Source: Rutidosis leptorrhynchoides (Eukaryota; Streptophyta; Magnoliopsida; Asterales; Asteraceae). Taken from it: a stretch of 64,000 bases of DNA. The notes beneath the pieces are model-generated. The model did no database searches and was not told where the DNA came from. It saw only the letters and a program-made list of their open reading frames with translations. The DNA is taken from positions 180,790,501-180,854,500 of the forward strand of contig NC_092333.1 in NCBI RefSeq assembly GCF_046630445.1, read 5' to 3'. This document shows positions 45,952 to 59,498 of the stretch, in pieces (the first letter of the stretch is position 1; the number at the start of each line of letters is the position of its first letter). Made by a program: the position numbers and the translations under genes.

Positions 45952-48082
45952 TGTAACAACCCAAACCGTAACCGACCAAACACGACGAAATTGCAAACAA
46001 CAAAAAAAAATTTCTGGTGCAGGCCATCTGCGCGGCGCGCCAGGTGGCCGCGCGGCGCGCCAAACCACCTGGACAGCCCGCTGTCCCCGGAAGTCAATTT
46101 AATGAAAATGTTTGACTAGTTCTCGACATTTTTAGCCAAAACGCTTTCAACCATACATTCATATATGTAAAACTAGCACATAACTAAGGTATGAACAAGT
46201 TTTACAAGGTGGGGCCCACACGTGCCCAAAACGCCACTAAGTTTAAAATACAATGTTTAATACAAATTAGAGTTTCGACCACGAAAAGTTTAATTGCCAA
46301 ACGATACAACGAGCATGGTGTTTGGGGTTAAACTACCCAAATCTCGGTCAAACTCCAAAATCATCACATCCCAAAAGCGTCACTAAACTAGACGGGATCT
46401 CTAATCCAACCGGATGCCCTTACCCTTGTCCACACCGGAACCTATAAAAATAGTAAACAACGAGAGGGTAAGCAAAGCTTAGTGAGTAAAACATATATAT
46501 ACATGCATATACAACTTACCCACACGCATCCACGATATTAAATAACACATAACAAATCTCGATAAGCAAGCTAGTATCACCAAACGTATCACTAGCAATA
46601 ATCATAGCATAAATACTCATAACAATAATCAAATGCTAGTATGAACAACAATAAATCATGGTTAACCAATCTCTTCGCTAGGGAACGACTTCGCGAAACA
46701 AGTCATCGATGTTCATAACATTCGTTAGCTTCCAAAAACGGCTATGGCATGCTAACCCCCCGAGGTGTTCCAAAAACGGCTATGGCATCACCCCTCAAGT
46801 GTTCCAAAAACGGCTATGGCATCACTTGCTCAATGTGAGTAGAACACGGCTATTACTCACGCTTTCGTACACCAACACGGCTATGTGTACGGGTAACTCA
46901 AATAACAACGTGGGAGTAAAACACGGCTATTACTCGCCACTAAATGCACAAACACGGCTATGTGCCTTAGTACAAAACATGGACTAATACGGCTAAGTCC
47001 CACAACCTTGGTCACAAAACGGCTATGTGACACCATCAACACGGTACATAAATCATATACATACATATATAGATATTCCACTCACCTCAAAATCTCTTGT
47101 CGAAAGATAACCGAGCTTGAACACTTCAATGTAACGCACCTATTACATTTATCACAATATCAAAATCATAACTCAAGTTGGTCAACACTCTAAAGCTCAC
47201 TCCTAGAGCCAATTTGACCTATGGTGCAAATCCGACCCATTTGCACCCTTAACCCTAAAATCGGGTTAACTCATCACAAAACCCTATCATTAACCAAAGT
47301 AGGTTCTTTACACATTTTAACATTAGTTTTAGGCTTCAACTACACATATTAGTTAGCTTAAGTTCAATTTGACCCATTTGGCACTTTCAAAGTCAACCTA
47401 CCCATTTTTGGGTCAACCACTAACCCTTTTACACCCATTTACATAAATCATGGTGTTCTAACCCTCTTACTAGCTAATTAGGGTTCTCTAACATCAATTA
47501 ACACTTCCAAAACCCTAGTTAACTCAATATTGAGTCTATATGACCCAAATTACCCAAGAATACCCAAAATTAACCAAAAGTGGGTTTTATGTTCACCTTT
47601 GACTCAAACCCTAGCCCTAAATCAAATTAAACAAAGGAATTAAGATTAGAACATACCACAACTACCAAAACGAAGATAATGACGAGATGAACAACTTTAG
47701 GACTTGCGATAAAACCCGAAACGAACTCCTTCACCTTCACAATGAGCTTTCTCTCTCAAGGTTTTAGCTCTCTCTCTAAAATTGATTTGGGGAAGATAAG
47801 GTTGGTAAAAGTGGAGTTATGGCTCTACCAAATCTGCTCTCCAAGCCTTTAATCCGGCCCCAAGGTGAATTTACCAAAATACCCACAAAATATCTAATTT
47901 AAAAGAAAGGGAGAATCTGCCACAGTCATATGGCGCGGCGCGCCACCAATCCGCGCGGCGCGCAATCCTCCCAGTCCAGCTTCTTTTGCCTTTTTTTAAA
48001 ATATATACTACCAACCCCGATTCGAGTACCGCACATTACACTTATATACACATATGTACACTTCAATTATTCGGGTCTTACA
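45952..48082 (-). repeat. LTR of element C (right in window; 5' LTR of the element)
   Basis: Same length and content as 38968-41098. The hairpin array is at 46724-47034. It adjoins the primer-binding site at 45938-45949. As the 5' LTR it would carry the element's promoter. Confidence 0.95.
46724..47034. repeat. Hairpin array with constant loop, family C LTR (right copy)
   Basis: Same nine units as 39740-40050, shifted by 6,984 bases; I see no difference between the two arrays. Confidence 0.92.
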
Positions 48083-50105
48083 GATTGAGACGGTTAAGAA
48101 TTGAGAAACCCCAAAGACACCAACACAGATCCGACAATTTCTGGGTCTAGCTGGTTACTACAGGAGATTCATTGAAGGATTCGCTAAGATTGCCCAACCA
48201 TTAGCCGCATTGACTCATAAAGGCAAGAAGTATGAGTGGTCAGAACCACAAGAAACTGCATTTCAGTTGTTGAAGGAGAAGCTAACAACTAAATCGGTAT
48301 TATCTCTACCAGAAGGAAATAAAGATTTTGTTATTTATTGTGATACCTTGCATCAAGGAATGGGTTACGCGCTTATGCAACGAAACAAGGTTATTGCTTA
48401 TGGATCGCGGCAGTTAAAGATTCACGAGTAGAACTACACAACGCACGATCTTGAACTAGGAGCTGTGGTCTTTGCACTCAAAATATGGAGACATTATCTG
48501 TATGGAACCAAGTTTACTATCTTCACCGACCATAAGAGTTTATAGCACATATTTGATCAGAAGCAGCTCAACATGAGATAGCGACGATGGATGGAATTGC
48601 TTAATGATTACGATTGTGAACTTCAATACCATCCTAGCAAAGTGAATGTTGTAGCGGATGCTTTGAGCAAAAAAGAGAGAGAGAAACCTCTCAAAGTTAA
48701 AGCTCTTAACATAATTGTACGTACGAACCTTACATCACAGATCTGTGATGCACAAATTGAGGCCGTGAACCAAGAGAATGTCGATATAGAATTTATCAAA
48801 GGATTGGATAAGAAATTTGACATAAAGGAGGATGGAACACGATATTTTGCTAACAGAATCTGGGTACCAAAGTTTGGTGGTTTGAGGGAACTGGTGTTAG
48901 AAGAAGCACACAAGTCGAGGTACTCAATTCATCCTGGATCAGATAAAATGTACCAAGATCTGAAGGCATTTTTATTGGTGGCCAAATTTGAAAGCTGACA
49001 TTGCTACTTATGTCGGAAAGTGTTTGACTTGCACAAAGGTCAAGGCTAAACACCAGAAGCCATTAGGACTACTGACTCTAACAGAGATTCCCCAATGGAA
49101 GTGGGAATGTATTACAATGGACTTCATCACAAAACTGCCGAAAACTGTGGGAGGTTACGACACCATTTGGGTTTTCATGGATCGTCTCACTAATCTGCAC
49201 ACTTCTTACCTATAAGAGAAACTGATAAGATGGAGAAATTAGCACAGGTTTACATCAAAGAAGTCATCTCGAGGCATAGAGTGCCTGTAACTATTATATC
49301 CCAAAGTGACAGTAGATTCACTTCTAGATTCTGGCAAACATTACAGAAAGCAATGGGGGCTCGCTTAGATATGAGTACAGCATATCACCCCCAGACAGAT
49401 GGCCAAAGTGAATGAACTATTCAAACTCTATAGGACATGTTGCGAGCATGTGTCGTTGATTTCGGAAATGGATGGGATAGGTATCTACCATTAGCTGAGT
49501 TCTCATATAACAACAGCTACCATACGAGCATTAAAGTTGCACCTTTCGAAGCATTGTACGGAAGGAAGTGTAGATCTCCAGTGTGTTGGAGGGAATTCGG
49601 GGAAAGTCAGTTGACAGGTCCTGAGATTATTCAGGAGACAACGGAGAAAATCGTACAGATTCAAGAGCGATTGGAAATGGCTCGGAGTCGTTAAAAGAGT
49701 TATACTGATGTTAGAAGGCGAGATTTAGAATTTCAAGTTGGCGACAAAGTCACGCTTAAAGTATCACCTTGGAAGGGTGTGGTACGGTTCGAGAAAGGAG
49801 GTAAGTTGAGTCCTAGGTATGTTAGACGATTTAAGATAACTGAGAGAGTTGGACTAATGGCTTACATATTGAAACTGCCACAAGCACTCAGTGAAATACA
49901 CGACACTTTCCATGTATCCTACCTGAAGAAATTCCTAGCCAACGAGAACTTGGTGATTCCTTTAGAAGAACTGCGCATCGATGACAAACTTCATTTTATT
50001 AAGGAACCTGCTGAGATCATGGACCGTGAGGTCAAACATTTAAAGCAAAGCAACATACCTATCATTAAGGTTCGGTGGAACACACGAAGAGGACCTGAGT
50101 TCACG

Positions 50106-50472
50106 TGGGATGATAATGCTAAAAACGAACACATATTTCATAGCATTATCCTTCAAGAAAGACAAGCTTTTAGTTGCAGTTGTTCTATTTTCAAGTGATA
50201 TTCGTTTAAATAATAAAAGGTGAAGACAAAAGACAGATTCGATGATTTGAAGACGCAAACGACCAAAATGCTAAAAAGTACAAAGTACAATCCAAGTGGT
50301 TCAATTTATTGATGAGAAACGTCTAAAAATTACAAGAGTATAAGCCGCAAAACGCAAAGTACAAGATATCTAAGCGTACGAAAGGACGTTCGAAAATCCG
50401 GAACCGGAACATGAACCAACTATCAACGCGCTACTCAACGGAGCTAAAATTACCATTCAACTATGCACAAGA

Positions 50473-50526
<54 letters not shown>

Positions 50527-51796
50527 TATATAATTATATATATTATATTATATAATAAATTAATTCAGCAGCCCACGTGTTTTGAAGAGCAAAATATCCT
50601 ATCCAGGCTGTCCATGCAATCGCATGGCCTGGAAGAAGCAAACCCATGCGATCGCATGGCTAAGAAAGATTGGCCAGGTCTATAAATTGACCCGAATTCT
50701 GCACAAGTTCATTAACACCTTATTCACTGATCTCCCTCACTCTCTCAATATATATTTATATTTATATTTTAATTATAATTTTAATATTAAGTTAATAATA
50801 ATAAGGTTATAGTAGCGAATGTTTTAAGTTTGTAAGTTGAAACTCTGTCCGTGTAACACTACGCGATTAATACTCATTGTAAGTTATGTTCAACCTTTTT
50901 AAATTAATGTCACGCAGCTAAGTTATTATTATGCTTATTTAAGCCGAAGTAATCTTGATATTGGACTAAATATTAAAGACGGGGTTATTGGACTTTGGAC
51001 CATAATTGGGGTTTGGACAAAAGACCGACACTTGTGGAAATTGGACTATGGGCTATTAATGGGCTTTATATTTGTTTAACTGAATGATAGTTCGTTAATT
51101 TAATATAGAGATTTACAATTTGACGTATCTATAAATAACCACATACACTCGATCGGATACGATGGGTGGGATATTTATAAATACTAATAATCGTTCATTT
51201 AACCGGACACGGGAATGAATTAATAGTCAATGGACTCATTAAAACAGGGGTGGATTACATACAAGGAAAATTGGTGTAATTGTTAACAACGTATTAAAAC
51301 CTTGGGTTACACGCAGTCGATAACCTGGTGTAATCATTAACAAAGTATTAAGACCTTGTTACAGTTTAAGTCCCCAATTAGTTGGAATATTTGACTTCGG
51401 GTATAAGGGTAATTTGACGAGGACACTCGCACTTTATATTTATGACCGATGGACTATTATGGACAAAAACCAGATGGAAGTATCGAATAATCCAGGACAA
51501 AGGACAATTAACCCCTGGTAATAAATTAAAATCAACTCATCAAACATCATGATTACGGAAGTTTAAATAAGCATAATTCTCTTAATTTATATTTCATCGT
51601 ACTTTTATTTACCGTCATTTTATTTATCGTACTTTTATTTATCGTCATTTACTTTACGCTTTAAAATCGACAAACCGGTCATTAAACGGTAAAAACCCGA
51701 TCATTTTATTTAGGTTTTAATTGTGAATTAAGTCTTAAAATCGACAAACCGGTCATTAAACGGTAAAAACCCCCTTTTATAATAATAATAATACTA

Positions 51797-51846
<50 letters not shown>

Positions 51847-52083
51847 AATATAGTTGTGAAAAATATAGCGTTAAACTTAGCGAGCTCCCTGTGGAACGAA
51901 CCGGACTTACTAAAAACTACACTACTTTACGATTAGGTACACTGCCTATAAGTGTTGTAGGAAGATTTAGGTATATCCATTCAATAAATAAATAAATAAC
52001 TTGTGTAAAATTGTATCGTATTTAATAGTATTTCGTAGTAAAATATAATCTATTTCGTACTACACCTCGCACACATCATGGGA
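50106..52083 (+). mobile_element. Solo LTR (family F) in the chromodomain region of A
   Basis: 1,968 bases from TGATAATGCTAAAAACG (50111) to CTCGCACACATCA (52078), flanked by TGGGA on both sides (50106-50110, 52079-52083). No coding region, so an LTR left after recombination. It carries CCATGCAATCGCATGG and CCATGCGATCGCATGG palindromes (about 50609 and 50646) just upstream of TATAAATT (about 50681), a (TA)n run at 50475-50522 and another at 51797-51842. A promoter-proximal module of about 400 bases resembles part of A's 5' LTR (26800-27250). Probably a Ty3/gypsy family; lineage unresolved. Confidence 0.85.
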
Positions 52084-52390
52084 GCGTGAAGATCAAATGA
52101 GGCAAAAGTACCCGCAACTGTTTCTGGAAGAAGCTACCTCAAAGGAAGTTCACTAAAATTTTGGGACGAAATTTCAATAACAGGTGGGTAATGTAACAAC
52201 CCTACTTTTTTCGTTACTGCCGTTAACTGTCCGTTACTCATTTTAACGGTGATTACTTGATTTTATATGTGTTTAAGTGTAATAAATACATACTTGATCC
52301 TTGAAGGGTTACGTGAATTAATATGGGTTAATATTAATTGATAAACTTATTTCGGTTAATGAAATACAATAAAAATAGAACGGTTTGAAA

Positions 52391-52745
52391 AACTGTAAAA
52401 ACTACTGACACTTTCGAGAACACTTTCTGTTGTATAAATCCAAGGTCTTACATGTTAACTAATCCACCTTAATCCACTCTCCGATTCACTAATTGGGAGT
52501 TTTGCTTCACTAAGCCTCTTTCTCTAAACCCGGTGAAGATTCAATTTACAAGCCTAGTATTCCTTTGTAGACAACAAACCTAATCCTTTTATTCTCGTCG
52601 AAAGATTACCTCTAACTTAGATCAACTTGTATTTACCTTGGACAAGTATTAATCCCCAATGGAATTAATCAACTTCCTAGTTCCCTTTAAAGAAGAAGAT
52701 AACTAAGTTAGCTTATGCTTCTAATTACAAAGTACAAGACTCACC
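52391..52745. repeat. Second copy of the D-end plus E-LTR segment
   Basis: From TGACACTTTCGAG to ACAAGACTCACC this repeats the segment 23686-23972 that lies just left of element A: the last about 50 bases of a family-D LTR, the TGTTA junction, then family-E LTR. The copies differ by roughly 9-10% by eye. Here the E sequence continues unbroken past the point where A is inserted on the left side. Confidence 0.8.
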
Positions 52746-54542
52746 CTTTCTAGTGATGACAATCTTAAGACAATTCAAATTATTAATACAACACTAAGTA
52801 AACTCACAAAGATAGTAATTTGATAGTAAGTTTACAACCCCCTTTTACAATCTATAAGATTATCGAAATTCTCTTGCTAATCACAAACACATGTATATGA
52901 ATTGTGGTCTTGTGATTATCTGATGATTTTGAGTTGAAGCATGCAAGAGGGTCAAGTCTTTAAAGTTCTCCAAGTCTTGCTATTTATATGGAGAGATAAA
53001 AAAGTAGCCGTTGTTGTGGCTCAACCCACGGTCGACCGTGGGTCGACCGCACGCGGTACAGTCTAAACACTTATCCGTTGTATAGCCATTTGAATCAGTT
53101 TTGAAATCAAATCTTTGGACTCTTTACTTCATTTAATACCCGTAAAAGATACCCAACATCTTATACAAGTACTATATGCATTAAGTGTTCATTTACCTCG
53201 GATGTATTGCCTTGATAGTGACTTGTCATGTTCAAAGTGGTAAGTATAACATTCTTGGTTACAAGTCATGATAATCATTTGAGAAAATCTCAGTTTTGTC
53301 ATAATCTTTTGTTTGTAATCAACACATTTGCTAAAGTCCTATTGGTTGGTCGACATGTCATTGATGACAATAACCCACTTAATCACAAAGTACATTTATA
53401 TTCATGTTTAAGCTTATTTGTGAATTAATTAAGTGTGTTCATGATGTCTTAACAATTTAAACAAGTAATATCAATTAAGCATGTTGTAAGACATCAAGTT
53501 AATCAAGTCTAAACCATTCTTAAGCTTGTTTCTTGACTTAAGAAAATCCTATGTGTGTTAATGATTTTTCATCCTTAGTGATATTTATCCTTTTAAGATC
53601 ACTCGATTGTGACTCTTTAATTGTTATCCAAGTAGCATATATTGAAGTAGTCCAAATACAAGTTTATGGTTTTCCAACTTGTAACACATAGCAAGATAAA
53701 GTTCATGCATATATATTAGGTAACTACTAGCAAGTTGGCATTTAGCACATAGTCAAATAATACTCATGTATTAATAGCAAGTAGTCAAGTAATATTCATG
53801 TACTGACTAACAAGAGATCACTAATTAATCTAGGATTAAACATATAGTGATGACATAGCATTGTACCAAGGCTATGTAAGTTTTACTTGCAAAGTGACAT
53901 TTGCAAGATTAATGTATAAGTATACATTAATGTCCAACATATGTACAAGGAAGGAGCAACTCTTGGTTGAGACTTGATGACCATCCTAAATATGTCTAAA
54001 TACATTTTAGGATCTCCTGTTTTCCTGTTACACTTATGTGTTATTCCTTAATCAAGGCTTAATTGTCATTAAGGTGTCATTAAGTGTGATTAACCAAGAT
54101 TAGCATTTTAGTGACCAAAACTCCTTTGGGTATGAAGAAGGCAACTATTCTAAGCATATTTAAACAGTATTCATAAATTATAGATGCCCCGAAGTGGTTA
54201 AACCAAATTTGATCAAAAGTTCGGACAGAACCTTCTGCGGTCGACCCACGGTTGATCGTGGAGTCGACCGTGCACTCCTGGTTTCATAAACCGGGGCGCA
54301 AGGTTCCACGATCTGACCTGCGATCGACCGTGGACCAAACTGTGGTAACTCAGTTTTTCATTTTAAGCTTTATTTGAATTTGGTATTTTGCTAGAGTAAG
54401 TGTGGATTAGTGAACTTGTATATTTATGTCAAGATGTCTACCATCACCTTTAGTTATGTGCATGTGTCATCATCAAAACACTTATTGTTATGGGTTAAGA
54501 TTAATATAATCGTTAACTATAAACCCACATTCTCCTCCAACA

Positions 54543-55069
54543 TGTAGGTTTAGGTATGTAGATATATATGTTTAGGTGTGTTTATGCTGTGTTAGTATGT
54601 GGCCATATAGGTGTATTGGTCTTTACTCTTTAGTGTAGCATTTCTCGATAGTACCGGAGCTTCGAACATCACTCTAAGGTACATTTCCATGTAAATATAT
54701 ATATAGTTTATTTAATATTTTTTCTTTTTTAAATTATTTTTATTATTTCTATATACAGCTCTATTAAATGAGTCAACAACAAGCGTCGATCTATTGACGA
54801 CTTGAATGTCACTTAGAGCTTAAATTGAATTCAATACATGATTTAACCCATGAAAATTTAATTCTACCATTTTAATGGCGTCTTTTTTTTCTGGTCGGAG
54901 GTCCCATTGGAAGCAATTTCTTTATCCGTCGAACAGAGAGAGGTAGGACTTTCTCTACTCTTGGGAGTGTTTCACTCGGGGTGGAGAAATGATTTCTCTT
55001 AATTCTAGGATAGAGGAATGATTGTCTACATCTCACCTCCCCCATACCCCACACATGTGGGATTGGATT

Positions 55070-55114
<45 letters not shown>
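54543..55114 (+). mobile_element. RTE LINE 3' tail, right part
   Basis: Continues the GTAT-type repeat from 21216. At 54890-55114 it matches the closing block of the RTE element at 7895-8095 (GGAGGTCCC..TTGGAAGCAAT, GAGGAATGATTGTCTACA, CCCCATACCCCAC), ending in a run of about fifteen TTG units. No coding part; a 5'-truncated copy. Confidence 0.8.
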
Positions 55115-55115
<1 letters not shown>

Positions 55116-55226
55116 CTAAAACCTTTAAGCTCCTTTAATCAAACGGAGTTTTTTTTATTAAACATGAGTTTTTTTTTAAGTTAATAGCTAAAAGTTCCCA
55201 AAAGCACTTCGTCAAACATACCTTAA

Positions 55227-55901
55227 TGTAACGGGAGATGATACTCACACACCATGAATTGATCCGTACACACTAACTTACTATTATACCCTTAATTTAT
55301 AATTATGGAGGTTCAACTCCCTAGATAAACTTAGGGTTATAACTGTCAATTTTGTGCTAAAAAGTGTAGATGAATCAATTTTGCCACTAGTGAGGTAAAA
55401 TCGTTCTGAAATCCGCTTAAGTGAGGGCGAGAAGGGATGATGTGTTGAGAAAGCACGGTGTGCCATCGATTTCCTCCAAGGAAGTTGTGAGGAAGCAAAC
55501 GTTGGGAGCAGTATGATATTCATACTTACTTTATCCAGTTAAGCACTGGCGAGTCTAAGTAAGGATCAATGGGATCTCGTGACTCCACGAGTCTGGAAAA
55601 AAAATACGGAGTATTTTTCATATTGTATAGAATACCGTTAAATTTTCCTACAAGACTCCATATATCTTTAGGATTTACAGTTTTTTTGGAGATAAATAAC
55701 CGCTAAAGTATCCGTAAAATAAAATTAGTTATGAAAAAAATTCAGATCCCCATTGAATTTTAATCAGGGTTGCTCATTTTGAAATGCATGATTGATCATT
55801 CTCATGGTCAACCTTCACAACCTAATTGATCGTTGAATGCATGAACGATAGCTCTAGGTACTTAAATACCCGGTAAAAGTGTTTTATATGTCATTGAACT
55901 A
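55227..55901. other. Intergenic spacer
   Basis: No gene recognised between the right end of the nest and the Stowaway element. Ordinary AT-rich sequence. Confidence 0.4.
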
Positions 55902-55984
55902 TTCTCATCCGTTTCAATTTAATAGTCCTTATTTGACTTTTTAAGTATTTCTTTATTAATTTTGACTTAAATTATATTTGTTTG

Positions 55985-56855
<871 letters not shown>

Positions 56856-56912
56856 CAAGAAGGTAGGATTTAGTACCCGTTAAAATTTTATTTGATTATG
56901 ATATACTCTACT

Positions 56913-56969
<57 letters not shown>

Positions 56970-56970
<1 letters not shown>

Positions 56971-57750
56971 TAGGTTTTTGAGCCCATGCGTTACACGGGT
57001 GTGTAAAAAACCGTGCAAAAAATTGTAATTTGCAGTTCATATTAGTATGTGAATAGCGATACTAAAAATTATGAAAACAATAAGAATTATTTAAGAGCCC
57101 GTGATTTTAACTAATTTTAAAAATTCTTTTTGAGTTTAAGAACCTGTGGTGTTGACAAATTTTATAAATTTCTGTTTAAGTTTAAGAGCCCATGGTGTTG
57201 ACGAATTTATTAAATTTCTTTTGAGTTTAAGAGTCAGTGGTGTTGACAAATTTTAAAAGTAGTTTTGGGTGGTGTTAGTAACTTAATGCCTACAATTTTT
57301 TTTTCTAACCATTAATATCTTTTTAATATATAAATTACGTAATATTTAAAGTACATTGAAAATTTGTCATGGAACGTAACATTAGTAAAGTATAATTTAT
57401 ATTATTTTAGAATTATTATATACAATTATTTTTTGAATAAAAGTGTAACCCGCAAGTTTAATTTTAAAAAGTTGTTAGTCATTTCAGCAAAATAATGATA
57501 GTCGGGAGACTCGTCATGTATAATTAAAATTATAATAGTTATATTTGCATATTCATAAATATTTTAAGGAATTAAACTTTAAATTTAAATTAATTTCATA
57601 TTTATTGCTAAAAAAATGCTCAGTTGGTAGTGCATCGAAGCTCCGTTTCGAATACAGTTTATTGCGTTTTTTTTGTAAAATTATTTCGAGTTAAATGGTG
57701 ATGGTGGTGGAATCTAACTCGCGACAAACTGAAAGATTAATCAACTTGTG
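56970..57750 (-). mobile_element. Non-autonomous Helitron, 3' end on the minus strand
   Basis: On the minus strand the terminus reads hairpin CCCGTGTAACGCATGGG, then CTCAAAAAC, then CTAG followed by T in a TA run. This is the Helitron 3' signature (hairpin, short spacer, CTRR, insertion before T). The inside carries three or four repeats of AAGAGCCCATGGTGTTGAC. The 5' limit is not clear; similarity to the right copy fades near 57750. No coding part. Confidence 0.65.
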
Positions 57751-58031
57751 ATTTTAATTAAAAAAAAAATTGCAAGTAAAGACCATGAATAAATGAAAGT
57801 AAAGATGAGCCGGGACTCACGGGAATGAAATTATTTTTAACACCTCAAAAAATCTAAGTTTACTCATATTTAACTTACATGTATACTCCGTATTTATTTA
57901 ATTTAATACTTTAAGTTAAAATATTTTACAAATATACGATAGGAACTGCTTCAACGTTTGCATTACTATTTTTTTTATATACATACGGATTTCTATGATA
58001 TGGTAGGATCTTTAGTTATTATTTAATTTAA

Positions 58032-58138
<107 letters not shown>

Positions 58139-58299
58139 GTAGGTTTTAGTACCCGTTAAAATTTTATTTGATTATGATATACTCTACTTATTATACCTAC
58201 AATATTTTATGTATATTTACACTTTTACTCCCTCAACTATGAATATCAACTGGAACTTTTTAAGAGTATCAAGTGTAACTTCATGGTGTTCAAATCGAA

Positions 58300-59043
58300 C
58301 TTTCAATTAAATATAATACTCCAAAAAAAAAAAAAATTTCCGCTCAATTTTTTTACAGGCTTTATCTTTTTTATCATCCACGAGTTAGGTTTCTCCGTTA
58401 TTACCGTCCAATTCGAAATAAATTTAAGAACAAAACGCAACTAATTATATTCGAAACGAAGATTTGATGCACTACCAACAGAGCATTTCTTTTTAGCAAT
58501 AAATATGAAAGTGACTCGAATTTACAGTTTAAGTCCTTAAAATATTTATGAACAAGCAAATATAACTATTATAATATTAATTATACATGACGACTCTCCC
58601 GAATACCATTATTTTAATGAAATGACTAACAACTTTTCTAAAATTAAACTCGCACTTTCACTTTTATTCAAAAAATAATTGTATATAATAATTCTAAAAT
58701 AATATAACTTATATTTTACTAATGTTACGTTTCTTGACAATTTTCAATGTACTCTAAATATTACGTAGTATATATTTTAACACCACGGGCTCTTAAACTC
58801 AAAAAACTTTTAAAATTAATCAACACCATTGGCTCTTAAACTCAAAAAAAGTTTTTGAATTTGTCAATACCACATGCTCTTAAACTCAGAATTTTTATAA
58901 TTTGTCAACACAACGGGCTCTTAAATAATTTTATAATTTTCCTATTTTTTTAGTATCGTTATTTACATAACAAATAAACTGCAAATTATATTTTTTACAC
59001 GATTTTTTACACATCCGTGTAAAACACGGGCTCAAAAACCTAG
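58300..59043 (+). mobile_element. Non-autonomous Helitron, 3' end on the plus strand
   Basis: Ends with hairpin CCGTGTAAAACACGG (59015-59029), CTCAAAAAC and CTAG (59040-59043) followed by TATATA. It is an inverted relative of 56970-57750, roughly 80-85% alike by eye over about 740 bases. A sequence TCTACTTATTATA near 58187 could be its 5' end. No coding part. Confidence 0.65.
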
Positions 59044-59111
59044 TATATATATAACATAAAAAACGATATTTTAAGTCAAATATGAAATACTAAATTCAGA
59101 CGAATGGAGTA

Positions 59112-59498
59112 ATTAAATTAGAATAGATATATAATAAGTTGAAACTTATCTTCAAGTAGATCAAAATCTGTAGAGGATTAAAAACATGATCAACTCAATA
59201 CAGTAAAACTGACATAGAAAAAGCAACATAGTGAATTCAGTAAAAATAACCTACTGAGATTGAGAAATCATCAAGTCTCATTAATAAATGATGGAGACTG
59301 TGATCTTAAATTCTTCAAACCAACAAAAAGGAAACCATTGAATGTGAATATGAAGTTCCGATGTCAGATTTTAGTATTTTCACCATCCTAACTAGTAACC
59401 AGTGGTAATTTGGCATGTATTGTATATTTTTCAACATAATTAGAACCACAAATGATTTTTTACTATTATTTCTTTTCCAAACAAAGTAAGCGATTGTA
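59112..59498. other. Intergenic spacer
   Basis: No gene recognised; AT-rich sequence between the Stowaway and Harbinger elements. Confidence 0.4.

Larger units (their letters stand above)
38968..48082 (-). mobile_element. Element C: young, apparently whole Tekay-like Ty3/gypsy element
   Basis: Inserted on the minus strand in pol of element A with GATTG duplicated (38963-38967, 48083-48087). Two LTRs of 2,131 bases each (38968-41098, 45952-48082) differ at only about four sites by eye, suggesting roughly 0.07-0.15 million years. The primer-binding site TGGTATCAGAGC is on the minus strand at 45938-45949. The polypurine tract GTGGGGGAGAG abuts the LTR at about 41100-41112. A single long frame encodes gag-pol. 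It looks whole; I see no breaks. Confidence 0.95.
23973..52400 (+). mobile_element. Element A: old Tekay-type Ty3/gypsy chromovirus, host to B, C and F
   Basis: Parts in order: 5' LTR 23973-29818; primer-binding site TGGTATCAGAGC 29821-29832; leader ORF 30003-30323; gag from 30781 to 31765; zinc knuckle, protease and reverse transcriptase 37605-38967; RNase H and integrase 48083-50110; the end of a chromodomain reading WEREDQMRQKYPQLF at about 52079-52160; and the first part of the 3' LTR at 52193-52400. Tekay assignment rests on the chromodomain and RT wording. Left and right LTR starts differ at about 14 of 210 sites by eye (6-7%), roughly 2-3 million years at usual plant rates. A broken fossil with at least eight breaks. 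Confidence 0.85.
21217..54542 (-). mobile_element. Copia-like solo LTR (family E), interrupted by elements D and A
   Basis: On the minus strand it opens TGTTGGAGGAGAATGTGG (54542) and closes AATCTAGTTACTTACA (21217). Perfect TGTAG duplications flank it (21212-21216, 54543-54547). Its own sequence lies at 21217-21414, 23732-23972 and about 52450-54542, roughly 2.3 kb, with no coding part, so it is a solo LTR left after recombination. It carries paired GGTCGACC-type palindromes at about 53020-53050 and 54235-54350, as does the copy at 1-1503. A segment of about 290 bases next to element A occurs twice. Confidence 0.8.
20802..55226. mobile_element. Outermost DNA element of the nest, split by later insertions
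   Basis: The left terminus GGTATGTTTGGCAAA (20806) and the right terminus, whose reverse complement is GGTATGTTTGACGAA (ending 55222), are inverted repeats. Both are followed inward by AGCTTTTAGCT-type sequence. TTAA flanks both sides (20802-20805, 55223-55226), compatible with a TTAA or TA duplication. If the pairing is right, all of 20975-55114 was inserted into this small non-coding element. Superfamily uncertain. Confidence 0.4.

Noticed and set aside
46709-46987. Conserved 92-codon ORF present twice (also 39725-40003)
   Set aside because: It is duplicated only because it lies in both LTRs of element C; it reads through the hairpin array and has no protein-like features.
48210-50198. Separate host genes for RNase H-like and integrase-like proteins
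   Set aside because: They are parts of element A's pol, in order and orientation with the parts left of element C, joined by the GATTG duplication.
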